In this document: positions 1 through 7,685 of the stretch, piece after piece
How the letters are laid out: each line of letters opens with the position of its first letter
Numbering within the stretch: position 1 is the first letter of the stretch
From: JAYPHU01 sp038127535
GTDB lineage: Bacteria > Pseudomonadota > Alphaproteobacteria > Rhodospirillales > UBA2165
Reading direction: 5' to 3'
DNA length: 25,858 nt
Assembly: GCA_038127535.1 (NCBI GenBank)
Contig: JAYPHU010000036.1
Coordinates: 1 to 25,858, forward strand
Translations under genes and position numbers: made by a program
The notes under the pieces: generated by a model
What the model was told of the DNA's origin: nothing
Databases searched by the model: none
Seen by the model: the letters and a program-made list of their open reading frames with translations, nothing else

Positions 1-398
1 GCCAGGGGCAGCTTGTCCTTCGGATAAAAGATAACGAACGCCTTGAACGACGCCATCAGGCAGGCCGACACGCCGAGCCCGACCAGTCCCCGCGCCACGA
101 TCAGCGAGGATACCGACTGGGCAGCGGCAAATAGCGCCGCGCCGGCCGCCGCGATCACGAGCAACGCCGCCTCACTCTTTCGCGGGCCGATCCTGTCCAG
201 CAACACGCCCAGCGGCAGTTGGAACGCGGCGAAGGTCAGGAAATAGATACCGCTGAGGAGGCCCAGCCCGGCCGCATCAATGCCGACGTCGGCGACCAAA
301 TCCGGTGCGATAACCGAATTGATGGTCCGGAAAATATAGGACAGGTAATACCCGAAGGCGAAGGGCAGAAAGACCCGAAGGGCAAAAGCGGCAGTCAT
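1..398 (-). CDS. MFS transporter, N-terminal part (cut by window edge)
   Basis: The reverse strand is open from an ATG at 398 to the window edge, giving about 132 residues. Reading begins MTAAFALRVFLPFAFGYYLS. The piece is rich in hydrophobic segments, with at least three likely membrane helices. Between the second and third it carries GVLLDRIGPRK, the loop motif typical of the major facilitator superfamily (G-x-L-x-D-R-x-G-x-R). This supports a proton-coupled or facilitative inner-membrane transporter; the substrate cannot be told. It starts 25 bp after the stop of the upstream alpha/beta hydrolase on the same strand, so the two may be cotranscribed. No strong Shine-Dalgarno sequence precedes the ATG, which fits translation after the hydrolase. 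The C-terminal two thirds lie outside the window. Confidence 0.8.
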   Translation of the reverse strand, partial: MTAAFALRVFLPFAFGYYLSYIFRTINSVIAPDLVADVGIDAAGLGLLSGIYFLTFAAFQLPLGVLLDRIGPRKSEAALLVIAAAGAALFAAAQSVSSLIVARGLVGLGVSACLMASFKAFVIFYPKDKLPL

Positions 399-423
399 GA
401 ACTTAGCGGACTAACGCGCGATC

Positions 424-1278
424 TTAGGCCAAATGCTTCTCATAAAACGGGATCATGTTTTTGAACGAGTCCGGTTCGCCGCGAGTGGCCTGCTCGACCC
501 GGATGATCTCGATCTCCCCGCCGGCGTTGCGGTAGTTCTGCGCATAGCGCTCCGGCTCATTCACAGTCTGGCCGGAATGTTCGTCCAGATAGTCATGCAC
601 GATGTCGGGCCCGCCCTGCAGCCACAGCGCCGGCGGCAGGGTCACGTCCTCGCCACGCTCCAGCGCCAGCATCGGGTTGCCCTCGGCCATGGTCTCTTCG
701 TCGCCCCAGTAGATGCGGTGATACTCGGGTATCTTACCGACCCAGCCGGCGGTTTCCTCGCTCTCCAGGGACTTCAGGGCGTGGTGATAGCGGGACAGCG
801 GGTTGATCACCGGCCATTCCATGCCGACGCAGACCACGCTTGCGTCGATCCCTTCGCAGCCTTCCAGCGGAATTTCGCTATAGCGCGGGTCATTCGGACG
901 CATGGACACCAGCGCTACCAGATGCCCGCCGCTCGACTGCCCGGACAGGCCGATCCGCGCCGGATCAATGCTCAACTCGGCGGCGTTCTTCTTCGCCCAG
1001 CGAATGGCGTAGTTGATGTCCTGCAGGGACGACGGATAGGCGTCCGCCGCATGACGGAAATCCAGTGCGGCGACGGCAAAGCCTGCCCCGGCCAGAACTT
1101 CGTCGCGGACCTTGCAGCCTTCCAGCGAGCTGGTGCTCCAGGCGCCGCCGTGTACATCAATGATCAGCGGAAACGGCCCGTCGCCCGACGGCGTAAAAAG
1201 CCGCAGGTTAAAGCCCCGGTCGCCGTGGCGCAGGTATTCGATATCCTTTGTGGTGAAATTCAGATCGCCGTCTCTCAT
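424..1278 (-). CDS. alpha/beta hydrolase (esterase/lipase-like)
   Basis: A 284-residue cytoplasmic alpha/beta-hydrolase of the carboxylesterase/BD-FAE type. HGGAW at residues 43-47 is the oxyanion-hole motif, and GQSSG at 113-117 is the nucleophile elbow with Ser115. A candidate acid lies in the GGPDIVHDYLD stretch near residue 225. The usual catalytic-histidine site near the C-terminus reads TRGEPDSF with no His; a His is present only in the final FYEKHLA. The enzyme may therefore be atypical. There is no signal peptide. The start is well supported: GGGAGG lies 5 nt before the ATG. It is probably the first gene of a two-gene unit with the MFS transporter, which suggests uptake and hydrolysis of an ester, but this is inference. 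Substrate unknown. Confidence 0.8.
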   Translation of the reverse strand: MRDGDLNFTTKDIEYLRHGDRGFNLRLFTPSGDGPFPLIIDVHGGAWSTSSLEGCKVRDEVLAGAGFAVAALDFRHAADAYPSSLQDINYAIRWAKKNAAELSIDPARIGLSGQSSGGHLVALVSMRPNDPRYSEIPLEGCEGIDASVVCVGMEWPVINPLSRYHHALKSLESEETAGWVGKIPEYHRIYWGDEETMAEGNPMLALERGEDVTLPPALWLQGGPDIVHDYLDEHSGQTVNEPERYAQNYRNAGGEIEIIRVEQATRGEPDSFKNMIPFYEKHLA

Positions 1279-1361
1279 GATATCCTCCCATTATCGCTCT
1301 TTGGTGTGGCGCCAATGCGCGTTTTCGGTATCCTGCCACAGGAGACGGGGAAGGAAAACAA

Positions 1362-2180
1362 ATGCTGGAACTCTATTACTTTGAAAATTCGATCTGCTCG
1401 GAGCGCCCGCTGATGGTGCTGGCGGAAAAAGGCGTCACCGACTGGGTGCCCCATGAGGTTCACCTGTTTAAAGGCGAACAGTTCGACCCGGACTACATGA
1501 AACTTAACCCCAAGGCCCAGGTGCCGACCCTGGTCCACGATGGGGAGGTGATAAGGGAATCGACCCTCATTTGTGACTATCTGGATGATCTCTATCCCGA
1601 CCCGCCCCTGAAACCGCAAAGCCGCGCCGACATCGCTCATATGCGCGAATGGGTTAAAGACGCAGACGAGGCCGGGTTCGAAGGCGTCGCGTCCCTGTCC
1701 TTCGTCGCCGTGTTCCGGGCCAAGATGCTGGCCATGCCGGAGGATGCCCGCAACACCCAATGGGACAGCCAGACCGTGCTGGAACGCACCCAGCGGCAGA
1801 AATCCTGTGTTTTTGACGGGTTCGACTCGCCGTATGCCATGCGCGCCATCGCCACGTGGGAGCGCATGTTCGCCAAGATCGAAAAGGCCATCGCTGGCGG
1901 CGGGCCCTGGCTGATGGGCGAGCAGTTCACCCTTGCGGACCTGGAGCTCGGCACCTTCATCGCCCGGCTGGACGGGCTGACCTTCGCCGATGAATTCATG
2001 GCTGACCGTCCCAACGCCAAGGCCTGGTGGGAACGGCTGAAAGCCCGGCCCAGCTATGTGGAAGGCAAGGTCGGCCCGACGGGTGAGGAGATCGAGACCA
2101 TGGGCCGGGAAGGCCGGAAGGTCATCGAAGACTTCCGCAAAACCCGCGCGGCGTATCTGGAGAAGTTTCCGCCGGCGTAA
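1362..2180 (+). CDS. glutathione S-transferase family protein
   Basis: A 272-residue GST-fold protein. The N-terminal thioredoxin-like half has the beginning LELYYFENSICSERP, with Ser10/Cys12 at the position of the catalytic residue. The cis-proline motif VPTL is at 54-57, and the glutathione gamma-glutamyl contact Glu-Ser is at 66-67 (ESTLICDYLDD). The all-helical C-terminal half contains a GGGPWLMGEQFTLADLELG segment, typical of GST helix alpha6 with its N-capping Asp. The protein is longer than usual (about 210-230) because of an insertion around residues 110-150. The start at 1362 is preceded by GGAGACGGGGAAGGA. It is divergent from the hydrolase, with an 83 bp shared promoter region. Its stop codon abuts the stop of radC with no intervening base. 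Substrate unknown. Confidence 0.85.
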   Translation: MLELYYFENSICSERPLMVLAEKGVTDWVPHEVHLFKGEQFDPDYMKLNPKAQVPTLVHDGEVIRESTLICDYLDDLYPDPPLKPQSRADIAHMREWVKDADEAGFEGVASLSFVAVFRAKMLAMPEDARNTQWDSQTVLERTQRQKSCVFDGFDSPYAMRAIATWERMFAKIEKAIAGGGPWLMGEQFTLADLELGTFIARLDGLTFADEFMADRPNAKAWWERLKARPSYVEGKVGPTGEEIETMGREGRKVIEDFRKTRAAYLEKFPPA

Positions 2181-2789
2181 CTAAAGCAGCCCCAGCGCCT
2201 TGAAGCTGGTCGTGCCGTTGCGCCCGACGACGATATGGTTGTGCAGGACGATGCCAAGCTTTTCGCCGGCTTCCTTGACCTCCTTGGTCATTTCCACGTC
2301 GCCCTTGGACGGCGTTGGATCGCCGCTCGGGTGATTGTGGGCCATGATGATCGCGGTGGCGCCAAGATCCAGCGCCCGCTTGACGATCTCTCTCGGATAG
2401 ACCGGGGTGTGATCCACTGTGCCTTCCGCCTGCACTTCGTCGGCGATCAGCACATTTTTACGGTTGAGGAAAAACACTCGGAACTGCTCGTTCTTGATCC
2501 AGCCCATGGTCGCCCGGTTATAGTCCAGCAGCGCCTGCCCGGATGACATGACCGGCGCGTCGGTGACCTCTTCTTTGGCCAGGCGCACCGCCGCGTCCCG
2601 CACGGTTTTCAACGCCGCCACCACCACATCACCGACGCCGGCGACTTCTTTCAATTGCGCCGCGTCCGCCGACAACACCTCGGCATATGAGCCGAATTTT
2701 TTGAGGAGCGCCTTGGCCACCGGTTTCATATCGCCCCGGGGCTGGGCCATGAACAGGACCAGTTCCAGCATCTCGTAGTCGGGCAGGGT
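2181..2789 (-). CDS. radC: RadC family JAB/MPN-domain protein (N-terminus lost in gap)
   Basis: About 202 residues of the C-terminal part of a RadC protein. A helix-hairpin-helix region (PDYEMLELVLF to LKEVAGVGDVVVAAL) precedes an MPN/JAB domain. The domain has the JAMM-like metal motif HNHPSGDPTPSKGD and the terminal GRNGTTSFKALGLL. RadC was once thought to be a repair protein; its molecular role is unsettled, and the family fold is that of metal-dependent isopeptidases. The extreme N-terminus, likely 20-35 residues, and the start codon lie in the run of N. Upstream on the same strand is map, an order (sfsA-map-radC) common in alphaproteobacteria. The apparent continuous frame with map is produced by 100 N happening to keep frame and is not a fusion protein. 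Confidence 0.88.
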   Translation of the reverse strand, partial: TLPDYEMLELVLFMAQPRGDMKPVAKALLKKFGSYAEVLSADAAQLKEVAGVGDVVVAALKTVRDAAVRLAKEEVTDAPVMSSGQALLDYNRATMGWIKNEQFRVFFLNRKNVLIADEVQAEGTVDHTPVYPREIVKRALDLGATAIIMAHNHPSGDPTPSKGDVEMTKEVKEAGEKLGIVLHNHIVVGRNGTTSFKALGLL

Positions 2790-2889
2790 NNNNNNNNNNN
2801 NNNNNNNNNNNNNNNNNNNNNNNNNNNNNNNNNNNNNNNNNNNNNNNNNNNNNNNNNNNNNNNNNNNNNNNNNNNNNNNNNNNNNNNNN
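2790..2889. other. assembly gap, 100 N
   Basis: Exactly 100 unknown bases, the conventional placeholder length. The map sequence to the right stops about 80-90 residues short of a normal methionine aminopeptidase, losing its later metal ligands. The radC sequence to the left lacks its start. The true distance is therefore probably several hundred bases rather than 100. Any reading frame that crosses this interval is meaningless. Confidence 0.97.
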
Positions 2890-3404
2890 CAGAAATCCCG
2901 CACCACGGAATAGCGGAAGGGTTTGACGAAAGTCTCAATAGCGTGGCCGATATCGCCGACGGTCGCGCCGGGCTTCACCACCTCGATACCCTTCATCATG
3001 GACTCGTAGGTCACATCAATCAGCCGCTGCGACTTGATGCCTACCTCGCCGACGCAAAACATGCGGCTGGTATCGCCATGCCAGCCTTCCACAATGGGCG
3101 TCACGTCGATATTGATCACATCGCCTTCCAGCAGCACCTTGTCGCCGGGAATGCCGTGGCACACCACATGGTTGACGGACGTGCAAACCGACTTGGGAAA
3201 GCCGCGATAGTTAAGCGGCGCGGAGATGCCGCCGCGATCCGCGATGAACTCGGCGCAGAGCTGGTCCAGTTTTTCGGTCGTCACGCCCGGCACGACAAAC
3301 TCGGTAATATAGTCCAGCGTTTCGGCAGCCAGGCGGCCGGCCTTGCGCATGCCTTCGAATTCGGCCGCGCCGTGAATTTTAATGGATCGGGTCTCTGCGT
3401 CCAA
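2890..3404 (-). CDS. map: type I methionine aminopeptidase (C-terminus lost in gap)
   Basis: The first 171 residues of methionine aminopeptidase, the cytosolic enzyme that removes the initiator Met from nascent proteins. Visible family features are the substrate-contacting His83 (SVNHVVCHGIPG) and two metal ligands, Asp100 (NIDVTPIVEGWHGD) and Asp111. The remaining ligands (the GHGIG His and two Glu) would be in the missing 80-90 residues. The start appears to be TTG at 3404, because GGGAGA lies about 7 nt upstream and no ATG is suitably placed. It lies 42 bp downstream of sfsA on the same strand and upstream of radC, which suggests one transcription unit. Confidence 0.9.
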
Positions 3405-3446
3405 AACTGATCTCCCGGTTCAAGTGTACAATGTAGGGCGGAACAG

Positions 3447-4145
3447 CTAGAGTTCCAAGCCTATTGGCGCGACGACCTTGATTTCCTCAGGCGTCAGCGA
3501 ACACTTATAGGCAAGCACTTCGACGCCCGCTTTCCGCGCCACAGCCAGCGCCTCTGCATACGCCGGATCGATATCATCCGCCAAGGTAAACGTCTCGCAA
3601 TCTTCCCGCTGGATCAGATAAAACATCACAGCCCGGCTGCCGACCTTAACCTGATCCGCCAATTCGCCCAGATGCTTGGTGCCCCGCGCGGTCACCGCAT
3701 CGGGAAACTCCGCCACCTTGTCCCGGCGCATGGTCACGTTCTTGATCTCCACATAGCAAGGCGGCTTGGCCGCATCCTCCAGCAGGATATCGATGCGGGA
3801 ATTCTTACCGTATTTCACCTCGCGCCGCAGCGTGGCGTAGCCCTGCAGTTCCGGTACCGTGCCGGCTTCGATGGCTTCCTGCACAATCTTATTGGGCAAC
3901 GCCGTATTGATGCCGACTAGTGATTTGCCGACACGGATCAGCTCCCACGTAAATTTCAGCTTGCGATCCGGATTGCGGGCTGGCGACACCCATACCTCGG
4001 AACCGGGATCGTTCACCGACAGCATGGTACCTGAATTGGCGCAGTGCGCGGTGATCTCTTCGCCGCTTTCCAGAACGATATCGGAGAGGAAGCGCTTGTA
4101 GCGCTTCACCAGCGTGCCTTTGATCAATGGGTCAGGAAAGTTCAT
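3447..4145 (-). CDS. sfsA: SfsA, DNA/RNA nuclease-fold protein
   Basis: A 232-residue full-length SfsA homologue. Family marks are RYKRFL at 15-20 (near the N-terminal OB-like domain), HCANSG at 34-39, and a PD-(D/E)xK nuclease-like core with SRIDILL at 116-122 and YVEIKN at 131-136 (Asp119, Glu133, Lys135). SfsA was named from stimulation of sugar fermentation in E. coli and binds DNA; its cellular role is still poorly defined. AGGA about 7 nt before the ATG supports this start. It heads the minus-strand group sfsA-map-radC and is preceded, 39 bp upstream, by the end of the NDUFAF5-like methyltransferase on the same strand. Confidence 0.93.
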   Translation of the reverse strand: MNFPDPLIKGTLVKRYKRFLSDIVLESGEEITAHCANSGTMLSVNDPGSEVWVSPARNPDRKLKFTWELIRVGKSLVGINTALPNKIVQEAIEAGTVPELQGYATLRREVKYGKNSRIDILLEDAAKPPCYVEIKNVTMRRDKVAEFPDAVTARGTKHLGELADQVKVGSRAVMFYLIQREDCETFTLADDIDPAYAEALAVARKAGVEVLAYKCSLTPEEIKVVAPIGLEL

Positions 4146-4184
4146 GGGCCTGTCCTAACGCGAGGTCCGGTCGTAAGCAACGGC

Positions 4185-5078
4185 CTAACCCTTTTCCTCG
4201 TCGTCATCACCGGACAGGACCGCGCCCAAGGACACCTGACCTGAGCCCCGCGCCAGGGGTTGAGGCTGATCCGGCGACGGCGCCCAGCCGGTCAGCATGA
4301 TGATCTCGAACGTGGCCAGCATGCGCCCATCCTCCCCGGCGAACCGCTCCCCGTAGATGGCCGCAGCCCGTGCGATCGTGTCTCGTCTGGTGAATGATTT
4401 ACGACGGCTACTGGCCGAATGACTCTCTCCCATGCCCCGCAAGTCACGCATCAATTTGAGCGCCGAGCCGTAGGACACCGTCAGCGTTTCCGTATCCGCC
4501 ACGGGCAGGGCGAACCCGGCCCGCTGCAGCAAACCGCCGGCGTCTCTGATGTCGATCATAGGCGAGATTCTTGGGCCCGCACCGCCCATGGTTTCCATCT
4601 CGGCCTTCAGGAACGCCTGGCGCAACTCGGTCAGGGTTTCGCCGCCGAACAGCGCCGCCAGAAACAAGCCGTCCGGCTTCAGGCTCTGGCGGATCTGTAT
4701 CAGCGCGCCGGGCAGGTCATTCACCCAATGGAGGTTCAGGCAACTCACCACCAGATCAAATGTATCCGGCGCGAACGGGCCGAACTCCTCGTCGGAAACT
4801 AAGCGCAGTCCGTCAGCTTGGGAAACCATGGCTTGGGACAGATCGCTCTGCACCATCATCTCCATCCCTGTGCGGGCCTGCAACGCCGCCGCCAATCCGC
4901 CGGTCCGGCAGCCCAAATCCAGCACGCGCGGAAACGCGCGGCGGATGTCGTCGAGCCGGTCGATGAGGATGTCATTGGCTTGGCGAAATAGGAAATCATA
5001 CTCGTTTAAACCCGCCGCCGCCCGGTCCCGGTGCCGGCGCACAGCCTGCCGGTCGAACACCTGCATGGCGTCGTTCAT
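4185..5078 (-). CDS. SAM-dependent methyltransferase-fold protein, BioC/NDUFAF5-like
   Basis: A 297-residue class I SAM-methyltransferase fold. The family beginning VFDRQAVRRHRDRAA is followed by the SAM-binding motif LDLGCRTGG at about 53-61 and the motif IV-like segment DLVVSCLNLHWVNDLPG. A long C-terminal part contains LMRDLRGMGESHS and the terminal TFEIIMLTGWAP. These two blocks are typical of the NDUFAF5/BioC-like group found next to comF and grxC in alphaproteobacteria. Mitochondrial NDUFAF5 hydroxylates an arginine of complex I subunit NDUFS7. By homology this protein may act in NADH dehydrogenase assembly, but BioC-type malonyl-ACP methylation cannot be excluded. The C-terminus ends in an acidic tail (DDDEEKG). 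It is divergent from the comF remnant, with 105 bp between them. Confidence 0.8.
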   Translation of the reverse strand: MNDAMQVFDRQAVRRHRDRAAAGLNEYDFLFRQANDILIDRLDDIRRAFPRVLDLGCRTGGLAAALQARTGMEMMVQSDLSQAMVSQADGLRLVSDEEFGPFAPDTFDLVVSCLNLHWVNDLPGALIQIRQSLKPDGLFLAALFGGETLTELRQAFLKAEMETMGGAGPRISPMIDIRDAGGLLQRAGFALPVADTETLTVSYGSALKLMRDLRGMGESHSASSRRKSFTRRDTIARAAAIYGERFAGEDGRMLATFEIIMLTGWAPSPDQPQPLARGSGQVSLGAVLSGDDDEEKG

Positions 5079-5183
5079 GACCGGTGCATCCCGAATTTCC
5101 TGAAAAGGGCCTCTGGCAACTGCATAGATAGTGTTTAAAGGGATTTACGGCGGGACCCAAGCGCCGCGTAGAGAGGAAGCGGC

Positions 5184-5748
5184 ATGCTGCCTGATTTCCA
5201 TCGCACGCTCGAAACGGCCCTGGATCTGTTGTATCGGCCCCGCTGCCTGAACTGCCGGGCCATCACCGGCAAAATTCATACGCTCTGCGGCGACTGCTAG
5301 CAGACCATCAGCTTCATCAGCGCGCTATCTCCTTTTCCCGCTGGATGAATCGGGCCGGCAAAGACCTGATCGGTACGGCGGACTACCTGATCCCCTGCCG
5401 CTGCATTGGACCCGGCTGTGGACCCGTCGTTTCAATCAGGCAGCGGTCCTGGCGATGTAGATCGGCAGGCTCGCGGATAAACCGGTGCTGCCACGTACAC
5501 TGATCCGGCGGAAGCGCTCACCCTCCCAAGGCAGGCTCAGCCGGTCCCGCCGGGCGGCAAACCTGCGGGGCGCGTTCCGGGTCCAGCCCTGCGCCAAGGA
5601 AAAGCTGACCGGTAGGCGGGTGTTGCTGATCGACGATGTGCCGACCACCGGGGCCACTGTGACGGCCTATACCAAGACTCTCCGGCGGGCCGGCGCGACC
5701 CATATGGACGTGCTGACCCTGGCCCGGGTCGTGCGTGACCGGTCTTAA
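5184..5748 (+). pseudogene. comF: comF remnant (amidophosphoribosyltransferase-like competence protein)
   Basis: A decayed comF gene. The frame from ATG 5184 gives the N-terminal zinc-finger region (CLNC, then LCGDC). It stops at TAG 5298-5300, where the family has Trp in the C-x-x-C-W sequence. After SFISA, roughly 60 codons of the second zinc finger and the linker are missing, and homology resumes in another frame as RWMNRAGKDLIGTADYLIP (from about 5339). A further one-base loss in a run of C near 5391-5395 moves to a third frame: PLHWTRLWTRRFNQAAVLA, then a TAG at 5458-5460. The phosphoribosyltransferase end follows, including RRVLLIDDVPTTGATV (usual VDDVLTTGATV) and DVLTLARVVRDRS before TAA 5746. 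Two nonsense codons, a frameshift and an internal deletion make a functional product unlikely. The C-terminal 87 codons remain open from GTG 5485. Confidence 0.9.
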
Positions 5749-5843
5749 GGCCCCAAGTTTCGTCGAATGTGACTGGATAACGCGGCAAAGAGGCTTATAT
5801 ATAGGGATCAAACCTGTGTTCGTTATCCTCGCCGGGGAGACCC

Positions 5844-6113
5844 GTGGCCAAAGTTGAAATTTATACCTCGCCGTTTTGCGGTTTTTGTCATCGTGCGAAA
5901 TCGCTTTTGAAGAAAAAGAACGTCGATTTCGAGGAAATGGACGTGATGATGGATGCGGCGAAGCGCAAGGAAATGGAATCACGGGCCCCCGGCGCCCGGA
6001 CCGTGCCGCAGATTTTTATTGATGATCAATCCATCGGCGGCTGCGACGAGCTTTACGCCCTGGATGCCGCCGGCCAGCTTGACCCGCTTCTACAAGGTGG
6101 CGCCGCCGGTTAA
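5844..6113 (+). CDS. grxC: glutaredoxin 3
   Basis: An 89-residue dithiol glutaredoxin that uses glutathione to reduce protein disulfides and mixed disulfides in the cytoplasm. The active site is Cys12-Gly-Phe-Cys15 (usually CPYC), so Pro and Tyr of the classic motif are both changed. TVPQIFI carries the cis-Pro at 55, and the glutathione-binding IGGCDEL is at 64-70. The start is GTG at 5844, placed directly behind GGGGAGA. The length matches the family. It lies 95 bp after the comF remnant and 48 bp before the Nit amidase on the same strand; comF-grxC-nit is a recurrent alphaproteobacterial order, and both intact products are linked to glutathione. Confidence 0.95.
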   Translation: MAKVEIYTSPFCGFCHRAKSLLKKKNVDFEEMDVMMDAAKRKEMESRAPGARTVPQIFIDDQSIGGCDELYALDAAGQLDPLLQGGAAG

Positions 6114-6161
6114 ACCGGACTATCCTCACCGGATCAATAAAAGAAGACTTGGAGGAACCGA

Positions 6162-7031
6162 ATGGCTACCCCGTTTATCGCGGCGTGTGTGCAAATCAAT
6201 GCCGCCCGCGACATTGAGGAAAACATCCTGACACTGGAACGGCTAATTGACGAGGCCCATGCCAAGGGCGCGCAGTTCATCACCACGCCCGAATGCTCCG
6301 GCGCGATGGAGCCCGATTCCGAACGCATGATGCGCAATACGCCGGCGGAGCCCGATCACCCGACCCTGGCCGCGGTGATCGCCAAGGCTGGGGAGACTCG
6401 GGCCTGGCTGTTGATCGGCTCCCTAGCCATTAAACGGGACGACGGCAAAATCGCCAACCGTTCCTATCTTATCTCGCCCACCGGGGAAATTGCCGCCACC
6501 TATGACAAAATTCACATGTTCGATGTGGAGCTGGGGGACGGGCAGTATTACCGGGAATCGGAAAGCTACGAACCCGGCACGCTGGGCGTCACCGCTGAAC
6601 TGCCCTGGGGCAGGGTCGGCCTATCGATCTGCTATGACGTGCGCTTCGCCTATCTCTATCGGGCGCTGGCCCAGAACGGGGCGGAGTTCCTGACCGTGCC
6701 GGCGGCCTTCACTAAAGTGTCCGGGGAGGCGCACTGGCACGTCCTACAGCGGGCCCGCGCCATCGAGACCGGCTCTTACGTGATTGCCGCGGCGCAGTGC
6801 GGCACCCATGCGGAAGACCGCCAGACCTTTGGTCACTCTTTGATCATCGATCCTTGGGGCCAGATCCTGGCCGACGCCGGCGAATATGTGGGCGTGATCA
6901 CCGCGGAAATCGATCCTGCCAAGGTCATCGAGGCGCGCAGCAAAATTCCGGCGCTGACCCATGACCGTCCATTTGCCCTGGCCGATCAAACCATTGAGGA
7001 AAGCGACAAGGTCGCGGTTTTAAGACCTTAA
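6162..7031 (+). CDS. carbon-nitrogen hydrolase, Nit1-type (deaminated-glutathione amidase candidate)
   Basis: A 289-residue nitrilase-superfamily amidase with the complete Glu-Lys-Cys triad: Glu44 (TTPECSG), Lys116 (YDKIHMFD) and Cys157 (SICYDVRF). The IHMFDVE and CYDVRFAYLYRALA blocks are those of the Nit1/Nit2 branch. Nit1 hydrolyses deaminated glutathione, a side product of transaminases, to 2-oxoglutarate and Cys-Gly; Nit2 is an omega-amidase for alpha-ketoglutaramate. Placement right after grxC favours the glutathione-repair role, but sequence alone does not decide between the two. GGAGGA about 6-7 nt before the ATG gives a very strong start. The TAA stop shares bases with the stop of the convergent methyltransferase (the tetramer TTAA at 7028-7031). 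Confidence 0.88.
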   Translation: MATPFIAACVQINAARDIEENILTLERLIDEAHAKGAQFITTPECSGAMEPDSERMMRNTPAEPDHPTLAAVIAKAGETRAWLLIGSLAIKRDDGKIANRSYLISPTGEIAATYDKIHMFDVELGDGQYYRESESYEPGTLGVTAELPWGRVGLSICYDVRFAYLYRALAQNGAEFLTVPAAFTKVSGEAHWHVLQRARAIETGSYVIAAAQCGTHAEDRQTFGHSLIIDPWGQILADAGEYVGVITAEIDPAKVIEARSKIPALTHDRPFALADQTIEESDKVAVLRP

Positions 7032-7582
7032 GACGCCGGCTTCCGGCAGCAGATTTTCTGGACCATGGCGGGGGACGGATCGTTGAACCGTCCTTCTTCG
7101 AAGGCGATTTCCTCCAGAGCGGGGATAAACGCCTCCCGCAACTCGCCCGGCCGCAGCAGGAAATCCGGATTGCGCGGCCGGCCAAACGCTTCATTGCCGA
7201 TCATAAAGGTCTGATAAATCAGGACGCCGCCGGGCGCCAGGGCGTCGATCAGCGTTAGTAATAACGGCCGATGGAGATAATTCACCACGACAATGCCAGC
7301 GAAGGCCCGTCCCGCCAGCGGCCAGGGAGAGCCATCCTCGAGGTCTGCTTCGATTTTTTCGACGCCGTCACCGTGCGTAAGCCGGCTTAAGTCCTTATCC
7401 AGCGCCGTCACCGGATGACCCAAGTCACGAAATAGGGCCACATGCCGGCCCGACCCGCAGGCCACATCCAGAGCCGCGCCGCCCGGCGGGACCAGAGGCG
7501 CGTGATTGACAACCCACGAGGCCGCTTCTAAATGATCGTTCGGGGTGTTCGCTTGTTTGACCTGTCTCTCGGGAACTTCCAT
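7028..7582 (-). CDS. small class I SAM-dependent methyltransferase (TehB-like)
   Basis: A 184-residue single-domain methyltransferase fold. Motif I is ALDVACGSGRHVALF at about 37-51; the acidic end of beta2 is TALDKDLSRL; a GIVVVNYLHRPLL block and an APGGVLIYQTF strand follow. The FGRPRNPDFLLRPGELREAF sequence resembles TehB/tellurite-resistance-type and related small methyltransferases. The substrate is not recognisable. No clear Shine-Dalgarno sequence precedes the ATG. It is convergent with the Nit amidase, with the two stop codons overlapping by three bases, and divergent from DUF1178 with 103 bp between. Confidence 0.78.
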   Translation of the reverse strand: MEVPERQVKQANTPNDHLEAASWVVNHAPLVPPGGAALDVACGSGRHVALFRDLGHPVTALDKDLSRLTHGDGVEKIEADLEDGSPWPLAGRAFAGIVVVNYLHRPLLLTLIDALAPGGVLIYQTFMIGNEAFGRPRNPDFLLRPGELREAFIPALEEIAFEEGRFNDPSPAMVQKICCRKPAS

Positions 7583-7685
7583 ACTTCGTAAAATATTAAC
7601 GCATCAGCGTTCAGATTAGCCCTTTGAGGTAGGAATTTTCGTTGGTTCGTCCCGGACACTAGTCAACGGTTACGAGTTTCGCCAT

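Noticed and set aside
433..1413. 326-codon plus-strand frame opposite the alpha/beta hydrolase
   Set aside because: Antisense shadow of a gene with clear catalytic motifs in GC-rich DNA; the product is compositionally odd and resembles no family.
5769..5814. TGACTG and TTATAT as a promoter for grxC
   Set aside because: The spacing of about 19-21 bp is too long and the -35 match is weak, so it is not called.
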